A DNA stretch of 64,000 nt from Ypsolopha sequella (taxonomy: Eukaryota > Arthropoda > Insecta > Lepidoptera > Ypsolophidae). Below, piece after piece: positions 23,001 through 35,000 of this stretch; the stretch's first letter is position 1; every line of letters begins with the position of its first letter. Location: contig OW203986.1 in the NCBI GenBank assembly GCA_934047225.1, forward strand, positions 28,771,221 to 28,835,220, read 5' to 3'. The position numbers and the translations under genes were made by a program. Under the pieces are notes generated by a model. It saw nothing but the letters and a program-made list of their open reading frames with translations, ran no database searches and was not told where the DNA came from.

Positions 23001-26000
23001 TGGGGTTCCTCGGATTCCCAAAACCTCTCAAGACTTTTGTGAATGTCATGAGTGGAATGTTCTGAGTCCGTGTGAGAGCCGACAATGTGAACTGAGTTGA
23101 CCTGATTCGTGGGTGAAGTATGTAAACTTTCGAAAGGTCCAATCAATGTAAAATCAAATATCGTGCCGAAGGCTATAGGCTTGCCAGGTCCGAGCGAAAC
23201 CTTGGTTCCGTCTAACACTTGACCAAGAACGTCAGATCCCAGTATTAGATCAACCGGAGCTGGTGTGTGATATTCTCGATCAGCAAGAGGAATCGGTGGG
23301 TGACCTGTTAACTGAGCGAGATCTGGAACCTTTTCCAACGGTAGGTACCCAGTTACGTTCTTCAATATATGGGCTGTGGCCGTGATCATAGGTGTGTCAC
23401 GGTGAGTAGGTCGGCATACAATTGTGATTGATGCCTTTGAGTCTTGTGTGTGCTGATTTCCAACTCCTGCGATTTTTAGAGACGTATGTTTCAATGGCAA
23501 ATTTAAAATTGTGGCCATGCGCTGAGAACAAAGAGTCAGCATACTTCCACAGTCTAACAAGGCTCGTGCTGAGTGAAATTGACCATTTACGTCTGCTATT
23601 TTAAGTGAGACGGTTGGCAACAAAATTGGTGTGTTAGTGACGTTCACTACACGTTGTGCGGAGTTACAGGAATCTTCTGTTGGAGTTGAAGTCATTGAGT
23701 GAAAATGAACTGAGTGTGTATGTGATGAGTGAATGTGTGATGAGTGTGCTGAGTGTGCTGAGTGCTGGTCGTCCTCGCCTTCATAGTGCTCTGTTATTGT
23801 AGGTAGTCACTGTTGACTACCTACCCGAGACCTACTTGGCGATCGCGATTGAGTGGGCGAGTTGGGATGGGACGTATATGCCTGTGTAGCATGTGCCGAA
23901 CGGTACTGAGGCTCATGCGCTGAGCGCTGTCTGGGCTGCTCACGTAGAGACGGAGGCAGCAAATGAGCAGATGATCGTGTCGGAGACATGGCCCCATGAC
24001 GATGCAGTGAAGTGTGGTGGTCAGACCGCCCACACTCCTTGCATGCACGTGTAGACCTGCACTCGTTCTCATAATGAGGACCCAAACAGCGTCGGCACCG
24101 GTTGCGTGCGTTCACAAAGTCCCACCGACCTTGAACCGGTTGGTTATTAAATCCTGGGCATGCGATGAGTTTGTGTCCCCTATTCCTGCAGTATGGGCAT
24201 GGCATACCACCAGTAGGGGAAGAAGGTTGAGCCGAATAATCCTGTCGGCGAGTGGGTGATGGGGATGATCGGGCCGAGTAAACTGGCGCTGTCTCAAATG
24301 CCATAAATGGTTGACGAATAGGACGGGGGGAGCGATTGTCCTGCCGAGGAGCTATGGGGCGGAACTCTTGATGAGCCTGGTAGGGCTGACGTGGAGTACC
24401 TCGAGTGGGTTGAAGCAGCTTATTGAGCTGAGCGAGCCTTTCTGACGGGCCGAGCCGTGATGAAGAAGGAGCCTCCTGTGACGCAAGGAACGATGACTCA
24501 TTCTCCTTGCAGCGTGCGTGCTCTTCCAGAAACTCAATGAGGTTCTTGAGCGTGGGCAGAGTTGCACGAGATCCGTACTTCCGCTCGAAAAGAGTGCGGA
24601 GCTCGCCTTGCAGTTTTCGCACCACCATGGACACGAAAACATAGTCGGAGTCTTTCATGGGCAGATCGAGGTTGCGGAGAGCGCTTTGCGCTGAGATAAG
24701 CGGAATTAAGAACGATGTGCGGATATCCGAGCGCATGTGGATGTGCGGAAGGTTCATTATAATGTCCACAAATCGGTCAATGAGTACGCGACGATTGTCG
24801 TAACGCTTGGTGAGAATTTCCATGGCTATGGGATAATTCTCGTTGGTAGGGTAGAGGTGTTTCACCATATCATGTGCCTCACCCTTTAGGGCGCCTAACA
24901 AATAATGCAGCTTTACAGCATCCGAAACTGTAGCCATCTCACTGACGAGACTCCTAAAAACGGCAATAAATGAGGGCCATTCTTCAACGTTCGAATGAAA
25001 CTCCGGTATGGGTATCTTTGGTAAAACACCAACGGGTGTACCTGAGCTGAGGGGTTGCGTCTTGTCCGGAAGAGCTGATTTTTCATTTAATTTTTCAAAT
25101 GCCACTAGGATAGCATCATAGTTGCTAAGTGCCGACTGAAAATTTTTTGTGTAGGTTGCCTCAGTTTCGTCGGACAAATCCTCATCGTCAAGGATCTCGT
25201 AATATACGTTCTCTAACTTAGTTTTAACGCTTTGTATGTTTGCGTAACGAGCGGTGAAATCCGCCACAGAATAAGTTTTTCTGTCGCCTGCCTCTACCGC
25301 CGCACCGATCTCCTTTAACAGAACTATCGCCTTTACGGCCTCACGAAACATCGCGGCTTGTGATTTCGAAGGCATCTTAATTTTGTTAAAGTAGGTGGTT
25401 GATTACTAAGACAAAATACGCAACGATTTTGAGCTGAACTATAAGAGCGGACGTACAACCAAAATAATTAATGAGACAGATGAACAGAGCTGAGACACTT
25501 GCGCGGATGAAGTAACAATGACTATGTTCAAACGGAATACGGAACTCATAAATAAACACGAAAGATAAGAAAAAATATTTTTTTTTTTTAAAAAAACAAC
25601 CTGTATATGAGCTGATACACCAACGTGGAACACCCTATATGTCTACCATTAACAATAAGATCAGAGATGAGAAGAGAAAAAATAATTTTTTTTTACTATA
25701 TTTGTGCTATATATATATCCGGTTAAAAAGCAGACAATAACACGATCAAACTGTCCGGAATACTATTACTGCAACGTGAGATTACCGCAACACAAAAATA
25801 TCGAAAAGGGCCGATGAACTTGTTAGACAATAACACGAAAAAACTAACGGCAATATATCATAACAGTATATTTACAACAACACATCAGTCGTCGAAAATT
25901 CTATTTATAGAATAAAATACCTACCTACAAGCTTCGAACGCGTAAACAAACAAAGAATGTAATTACCTGTAATTAATCGGATCTAAATGAGCGGACAATC

Positions 26001-29000
26001 CAATGATGCAGATCAAACTTTGGTAACGTAATAATTCGTAAACGTAAACGTTCGTTACGTAATAACTTATGTATACGTGGGTTTTACGTATGTGCGTAAC
26101 TTACGTAAATGCACGAAATAAAGCAAATACTCGCACCGAAAAAATATCTCGCAAAATCTCGTAAAATTTGGGTTTAATAAAGAAGTATAGTGGACTGTAA
26201 TAAACAATTGGGCTGAATGAATATAATTATATTATCTGAGCTGAATAATAATAACAAACTGAGTTTATTCTGTAAAGGGGCGGGGGGGGGCTGGTTCTAT
26301 ACCGATAAATGGAATTTTCTAGGCGGCGGTTCTAATTACCTACCCGCAATAGGTATTCGAGACCACAAAATATTTTTTGCCGGGAAAGGGGGCAAAATAT
26401 GTAACCGGGTGAAAATGGACTGTAGTAAATCGACGGGGGCTGGTTCAAACAAAGTTACGGGCCGGCGGGGGATAGGCGGGGGGTGATATAAACCAAAAAT
26501 TTTCTTGGATTGAAAATGGACTGTAATCGACGGGGGCTGGTTCAGTAACGGTTCGAAGGGCCAAAAATGTAGCCGCTGGCTACAGAAATGCAGAGATGAT
26601 GAAAGAGGATGGATGGGTTGACACGAGAGAAGAAAAAATTGTGGGGAACAATGTGGGTGCGCTGACCTGGTTGGAATGTTTCGATGTGCCGGCTGAAATG
26701 TGCCGCGTGTCGTCTCCTCTCGTTGGGCTGATTGATGACAGGGCTGATCTTGAACAGGGATGTGCAGAATGTCTTGAAGTAATACACAGCACTTATATGT
26801 TCACAAGACACGGTGAATACGCGAGATTGTTTGTATCGGCGGCACGAATGTGTACACATGTGTCGTTCTCTAGAGAGTTCGGACGAAACAGTCCGGCCGC
26901 GCGAGCGCAGACGTGCGCCTGCGGAGGCGTCTCGAGCCGAAGAGAGTGAGTGAGCCGCGGGTTGGCAGCACGCAAGTCTATTGTGTCGCCAGGTGGCGCC
27001 AGCGCAGCGCCGCGATATTAGTCATGCACATGTCATGTTCGAACGTCACGCTGGTAACGTAGTGTAGCGTGAACAATTCCGTTCTAATGCCGTCTCTTTT
27101 GCACGCGTGAAGAAACTCTGACTCCATCCTACTTTCAAATCATTTTATAATTCACCCAAGTTGGCCTTTTTAGATCCCCAGGTCACACTCAAATATCGCT
27201 GTTTCACCGACGATTATTACGTCCCAACGTGATGGGTGGTGAGCCCTATCGCCGTACCTCGGGCACAAATCGCTTTTTAGGGCATACAGGTTTCCTTACG
27301 ATATTTTCCATCACCGTTCAGCAAGTAGTAAGTACTGGTCCTCTAAAAAGGCCGTTTTGCATGAATCATATTATGATTCTGTTCTAATGCCGTCTCTTTT
27401 GCACGCGTGAAAAAACTCTGACTCTATCCTTCTTTCAAATAATTTTGTGATTCACCCAAGTCGGCCTTTTTAGATCCCCTGTGCACATAAATTCCGAAAA
27501 ACTCATTGGTGCATGCCCGACCGGAGATTGAACCTGGGATCTCAAAATTGAGAGGCCAGCGTTCTACCCCTGTGCTACCGCTGCTCATAGATATAATATA
27601 TAATTGTATATGAATGTAGGAAGAAGCCGAGCAGGAACAACTGAAGCTCGACCAGGGCGTCTCGGAGCGGCAGATGGTGTCCCACAAGTTGAGAGAAGAC
27701 AAGACCAAGCTCACTCAAGTGAAGGTATTTTATCTCTTTACTTAACTGTACGTTCATTTTACTAACATTATAAAAAAGGAAAAAAGAAAATGCATGATCT
27801 TACTAAGTTTCTTGCCCTTCTATAAGACAAGATTTTAATTTAAAAAAACAAACACGGTGAGTCTCGTACGCCTAATAATGTTTCTTAAAGAAAGAAGAAA
27901 GAAAAGAGCTTTATCGACAACCACAGTATTACAAAGAAATAGATAATTAAATATAGATAGATATAGATAATAAGTATAGATAATTAAATATAATGTGGTT
28001 ACGAAAAAGGAGTCCAGGGGCCTTATTGTCTAGCTTTACCATGTATGATATCGCTTTAAAAGTTGTGATTGGCTGGGAATTATGTGTGGTGTCATTTCTA
28101 GCTAATCACGATACGTTTTAAATCGATAGCGATAGATGTTGAAGTTACACAATAAGGCGCCTGCACAGCTTAATACCAGCCACAGGGCTGGTATTCTGCT
28201 GGATCCTATTAAAATTAAAATTTAATCAGGTAATTCTGGAGGATAAGCGCACCCTCTTGGAGCAGAAGACGAGGCAGGCGCTCGCCTTGTGTGAGCGCGT
28301 CGAGAACCCGAGGTGAGACATGTATTACATTATTTACTTTATTTTAATAAATAATTAAACTGTTTTATTGCGATTTTGCCATTTTTGTGTATTCAAATTT
28401 ATAATTGCGATTGTCGGCACTTGGTGAACTTTGAAACACATCAAACACATATCACAATGATAATATTATCATTGTTTACGTTGCTCAGAGCTAGTGCCTG
28501 GAGTCAATGAAATGTATTTTAATTAACATCTTCCCTTGAAAATGGTGTAAAATCCGAAACCGGTTGGGAGAAAACATAAATAAAGTAAAACTACTGTACA
28601 AGTATATATTATATTGTATAATATGTAAGTTTATAGTATTTGCATGGTATAAGTATGTAATATAAAGTTTTGTTGATTTAGATATAAATGTAGTTAATAT
28701 TTATATATTTTTGAGTCAAGACCGTCCTTACAATTAAAACAGACCATAACAAAATAGTCCTAGCACAGACTGTTCGTCTATCTGGGCTATTATTGAAACA
28801 CCACGAATAAAACGTTTATTTGGCTTTTAAATTTGTATACTTATGTACTATAGATTTAAGTTGAATGAATGAATGAATACACACTTTATTATAAGTTAAA
28901 TATTATTAGAGTGCATTACAAACTAGAAAATAGCAATCAGAAACAAATCCAAAGACAGGAATTTGAAAAAAATTGTAATTCGTAGCGCGCTTGTCTTGAT

Positions 29001-32000
29001 AACAAGAGGTCGCAAGTTCGAATCCTGGCGCGGGGAATTTTTTTCATATTCTTGCCTTTGTATTTGTTTCTGATTGATGTTTTCTAGTTTGTAATGCACT
29101 CTAATAATATTTAGAGTATTCATAGCGATAGATATCGCAAAATAAAGTTATTTACTGCATGGTGTAATATAGAGTTGTAATAATATAGAGTGGATTTACC
29201 ATTGACTAAATGTATTTTTATTTCATTTTAAAATTACATTTAACTATCTTTACTTTGGGGGGTCCATCATCAAATATAAAGCGACTTTGATTGATCTAGC
29301 AAAATACATATTGGAGACTCAACGAGTAGTCAGGACCAAAGTTCAATGACGTTTTTGTAAAATACGAAATAGTAGTTTATGCTACTAGGGCGAAAAGGAA
29401 TAAATTACTGTTTTAAACGTAATCGAGTAATTTATTGCTTTTACGCCCGTGTATCATACTACGTTTTTCAATGCATAGTGTGAGGAAATGAAAACAAATA
29501 TAATCTTGTGAACTTTCAATTATGATTGGCTCAAAAGGATTGTATCCAGAGCCGTTAAACAGTGGAAAAAAAAGTATAACATCTATGGTACACAGGAAAG
29601 GCTGTAGGTATTCTCTTTCTACGGCTGCAGGTTAGCCAACCATTGCAAACAAATTAAAAAAACAATAATAATAAAGCCCTAGGGCAAAATAATCGACTTT
29701 CTGTTGGGTTTTGATGCATAAAAAGTGGGCCTTTACGAGCACATGCATTGAAAAATATTATTTTTGCCCCAAATATAGGAAGCCCAAATTCTATTTTGCT
29801 TTTTTCACAGAAAGGTTGATTGAACCATGTTATTACATGATGACTTACAAAATCTCGAGTACGAATTTGGCTATAATCAAGTCACCTTATATGACTGTCG
29901 TACATCATTTGCCTTCAGTTGGTCTTAAACCCGTTCTTAAATCTTATGTCCTTACTTACCTAAAGATGGGCCCGCGCCTCGCAGGCTGGTAAAGATGAGA
30001 TGTAGAACCTCTCAACAATCTCATGAAATATTTCAGGGAGAAAACCTTGGTCTTCAAAGAGCTCAAGAAGACTCAAATGAAGTTGAGTTCGATCCGCAGC
30101 GACGGTCTCACCAAGAGTCAAGTCGCCGAGACGTTGTTACAGGTCAAGACGAAGTATTGGAGGACGAAGCAGATGCTGGACGGATTGAATAAGCTTATTA
30201 ATGAGGTAATCTTCGATAATATAATACCCTGGCGAGGTACTACCAAAAGGATTGTGTCGATCGTTTATCGTTCGAGCATACGTCCTGCTCTGAAACACGC
30301 ATTGGGTAGAGATCGATCGAATTTTTTCACTTCGGTGTAGCCCTCCTGGATTCACCTTCCGTGGCTCAAAAGCGCCACACACCGGTTGAATGCTTAACCT
30401 TCTGAGTGGCAGGAGGCACGATCATGCAGCTTTCTAGCTTTAGATTTTAACATTAATAAATTTAAATATTAAATTTATTATTTATATTTATACCAAAAAT
30501 AATGTTGGAAAACGTTCAGTCTTGCCAAAATATGGTTTCTCCTGAAACGACGATATCGGCACGATTGTATTGTCCTGGAGCGTGCACCTTACATCGAAAT
30601 GAAACAGCATGACATTTGGCCACGCCCACAACTGAGTTGGTCGCGTCATGATGTCTGTTCTAAGCCCTTTTGTCTGTTGTTACACATGACTTGTTAAATC
30701 ACTTTGTTTTATTATTCCAATTTTTTTTCCTATTTTGATTGCTTTTGTATTTTCTGTATTGTGTTGTAGAAGATAATAAATTTGTATTGTATTCTATTCT
30801 CGCCTTCTATATTGACTATATCCCCGTATTACCGTCTTAGATCAAGGAGACATCGGACAACCACTTGAACTTCTCTCACCAAGTACAAAATTACATCGCA
30901 CGGCGCGTGCAGTACTGCTTCCAGTCCATACTGACTTTACGTGGTTATTCGGTAAGTGTTATATAACACACATTATTATACACGCCGACATTTTGTCCAT
31001 TTTTGACCCGAAAGGTACATGATCTACACAGGTACTATCGATACGTGTGGTTGAAATACAAACATCTAAAAAATACGAATTATTATAGTCATTTTTCTTA
31101 TGTAACACACGAGTTTAATTCGTGAACTATAGTACCACAGCTGGTAGTCACCTACGTACTTACCTACGTTCAGCCACAGAATACAAGATTCATCGCCGTA
31201 CAGTGAGGTCGCTTGGAACTGCGAATTGTTCACGAAGGTGAACATCTCCACACCATTGATAGTACTCCAAATTTTAATATTCATAGTTCAGAGCACTGAG
31301 GAGCGTGAAGTGACTGTCCGGCACCGTCCCCACGCCCCTTCTTCTCCCCTCGCCCCATTCGACACAGTGTAGCCGCGATGTTTTCCCACAGTTGTTCTGT
31401 TCTCGTCATTTTGCCGCGCTACCATGTTATGCCAATATTCAATTTAACCATTAGTATTGATAGTACTCCTTGTTTAGATCACATACCTTTCGGGTCAAAA
31501 AGTCACGGTGTATATGGTCACTTTGATTGATACTGGGGACTCATATACGCGGATGGGAAAACCGCAATCACAATTATTGTTTCACAGGGCCGCATGGAGA
31601 TAGACAATGCGCGGGGCATACTCGAGATCTACTGTTCCGGTCGAGAATCAACCGGCAAGCGAGTGGCGTCCTCCACCAGCTCTCTGTCCGGGGGAGAGAG
31701 GTCATACTCGACCGTAGCCTTCATTATGTCGCTGTGGGAGTGTATCGAGCTGCCCTTCTACTTTATGGACGAGTTCGATGTGTTTATGGTGAGTTATGTA
31801 GTTGTATTATTTACTGCTACGGTCGTGAATTAACGGTGTCTTCAACCAGCTCTGTCTTAAGTTCTATATATATTGAAAAAATCATTGTAAATTTTGACAT
31901 CTGTCAAAAATTTAAGAAAAAAATATAAGTAATATGTACATGATGAAATATGATAAACTTTTTATGTTTTTTGATATAATATGTCAAACAATACTTCGAA

Positions 32001-35000
32001 AATTTTATCTGTCAAAAACTGTAAAAACATTGCATCTTTCAAAAACATGACATTTGTCAACTGACAATTTTGACATCTTTCAAAAAATTATCATAATATT
32101 AAAAAAGCGGAAAAAAATCATCCGTCAGTTTTGACATCTGTTACTTTGACACCTTGTCCCCGATAACGACAAAAAAGCAACAGAAAGCAAAGTCAGTATG
32201 TAGATCCCTTTTCATCTGGGCTGATTTAAATCCATTGGCGTTAAAAACCGGGGGGGGTAAGGTAAGGCCCCTCCCTCGCGGCTAAGTGGCTCACCTAGAA
32301 CTCTCACCACCATTCACAACAAGGAAAAATTACTTTAAAACAATTGAAGAATACATACATTCCGCATACTCGGACCTTTTAGATCAGTACTTGATTTTTT
32401 TCTAGGGGGGAAGATACCCTAGACGAGGCCTAACGGGGAACTAGGCTTCGTCGTATTCCTATGATAGAAGAAATTAGTAGGTCCCCGAGGATAAAATTAT
32501 TGAAATGAGGTCATCTTCGACAACTTTTCTCATAGTGTGACAACCTATTTGTCAGAATATAATAGCCGTCCAGAGTTTTTACCTGTTTTATTCGTTTTAC
32601 TAACTAAATAATACCAATACTGGAAAAGTAAACTTGACGCTCCTTGTCTCTTTACACGGACTCTGGTTGCAGTCGGTCTATTTAGACAAGTACTATTCAT
32701 AGAACACATGTCACCGTGTCCTACTAATCCGAATAAAAAACTAGACAAAGTTAAGCCAAAATCTAAGAGTGAGGGTTCGGTACCTAACATAATTTTTTAA
32801 ATAAATCCTTCACATTTGCACAAACCAAGTTTTTTAAAAATCAAACAATGGTTTTACTACTTTTGTCAAATAATACTAGTTTTGTATTTGTTGTATTTAT
32901 TGGTCCTACGATAGAACAAATTAGTAGGACCACGAGGAAACGCCCCTAATATCTTTTTAATACAGTTGCTCAAAAAGTGGCGTATTGCAGGGACGTATAG
33001 CGTTCGGGATGTAGGCTATTACATACTCGAGCTTTTTCTTTACCTTTTCCGAACTCGTGCGTTCTCTTTCCCAACTGTCAAAATAATGTATATTAAAAAG
33101 AAAAAACCAACCACGAAGTTTTTACAAAAAAAAATTCATAGAAGTTTTTATGATTCATGCAAATATTTCTAAAAAGAAGGTACTAATTTGTTTCAATATC
33201 AAATTTAATGATTTGATTCAATGAGTTAGGTTAGGTTTCATTTCATTTCATCTCATTAAATTTCATTTTCATTTCATATCAATAAAAAAATTCTACTGGA
33301 GACTTGGCTGTATGGGCAAAGTTCCCTTTGCCTACTCAGAATGGGTGAAGAAAACAAAAAAAAATCTCTGCGGTCTCTTAGATACCTTTGCCTGTCCAAA
33401 AATGGGACAAATTGAGGAAAAAAAAAAAATCTCTGCTTATATTATTTTACGGTTGGCGCCATTTCCCAAAAATTTTCTTTGCGGGTTTAGTTGTTTGTTG
33501 CACAAAATGAGAAATTTCGAGGATATTTTATTTGAATTAACACCACCGGAACTCAGTATAATTGCACAAAATGCTTCGGAGAACATTTTACCGGAAAATT
33601 CAAAAAGTCGCTACATATCTACATACGAAGAATTTATTGCGTGGAGTATTAGTTAGTTGAGTTTATTGTGTTTTTATTATTTTATTAAATTGCTTCATTT
33701 TTTCGCAACTGTATTAAAAATAGTTGTTCAGTACACGTGCGGAACCGTCATTGCAACTTGTTCCGACTGTCAACCCTCACCTTCGGCTGCGCCTCGGCTC
33801 GGGTAGACATTTGTCGGAACTCTTTGCAATGACAGGCTTTCCGCACTCGTAATGAAAAATACTATTACGGCATAATATAAACTGTCACTGTCACCCTATT
33901 TTCACCAGACACAGACCCTGTATGTGTTCATTGACAAATGTGGAAGAAGAAACAAAATCTTGAATTAAAAACACTTGTACATTATAGTTTCACTTTATTT
34001 ATGTTAACTCCCAACCGGTTTCGGATTTTACTCAATTTTCAAGGGAAGATGTTGATTAAAATATTTCACTGACTCCAGGCACTAGCTCTGAGCAACGTAA
34101 ACAATGATAATATCATCATATTTGACATAATTATATCATAATTAACATCTTCCCTTGAAAATGGAGTAAAATCCGAAACCGGTTGGGAGTTAACATAAAT
34201 AAAGTGAAACTATAATGTACAAGTATTTTTAATTCAAGATGTGTTTCAAGTTTCACCAAGTGCCGACAATAGCAAGTATAAAGAAACAAAATCTTACAGA
34301 TTTGAACAAGTATAACTCAAATTTAAAAAAAAATAACGTTCAAAATTCAAAAAGTTTATTTTGCAAAGTAGGTATATAATATACAAGGTGAATTTTTAAT
34401 CATCGTCCAAATTCATACTGGTGGCTTGGTAAGTGATCAGTATCATGGATCAATAACAATTTTGGTGAAATTCGTAAAATGAAATTTCGACTCCCCATAG
34501 TGATTCACTCGGGAGTGGAACTGAATTTCTATGGGAAGCCGAAATTTCAATTTACGAGTTTCACAAAAATTGTTACTGATCCAAGATACTGATCACTTAT
34601 TAAGCCTCCAGTATGAATTTGGACGATGATCAAAAAGTCACCTTGTATAATACACGTTTCACAAGTCAAATTTTAATCTTATAAAAATATATGTAATAAA
34701 GATGTTTATTTAATTTATGTAGCAATATATATACGATTAAAATTATAATAACTGCATTGTTATTTCTGATGTGTCTTAATCGTCTATTTTCTGTAGGACA
34801 ACGTGAACCGTAAGATAGTTATGGAGCTACTGATCGACCACGCGCTCAAGAATCAGAACAGACAGTTCGTGTTCCTCACGCCACAGGACGCGTCCTCCGT
34901 CACCGCCGGGCCACAGGTTACGATACACAGGTAACTAGTTTGGAAGTGCTACCCTTCGTCGACATGATGGCCGTTGGGGCCGAAAGGCGTTGGAATGGAG

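Larger units (their letters stand above)
19196..27075 (-). mobile_element. BEL/Pao LTR retrotransposon, full length
   Basis: Two 508-bp LTRs (19196-19703, 26568-27075) begin TGTAG and end GAACA on the + strand. The 5-bp direct repeat ATTCC flanks the element at 19191-19195 and 27076-27080. Gag and pol read on the - strand with intact frames. The LTRs look identical on inspection, so the insertion should be young and possibly active. A 1.2-kb leader with G-rich runs lies between the 5' LTR and gag. Insertion was into a small MITE, itself next to a SINE, in the intron between SMC6 exons g and h. Confidence 0.95.

Noticed and set aside
29711..29992. 93-codon frame as an SMC6 or nested gene exon
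   Set aside because: SMC6 exons i and j join in phase without it, and it has no recognisable similarity.
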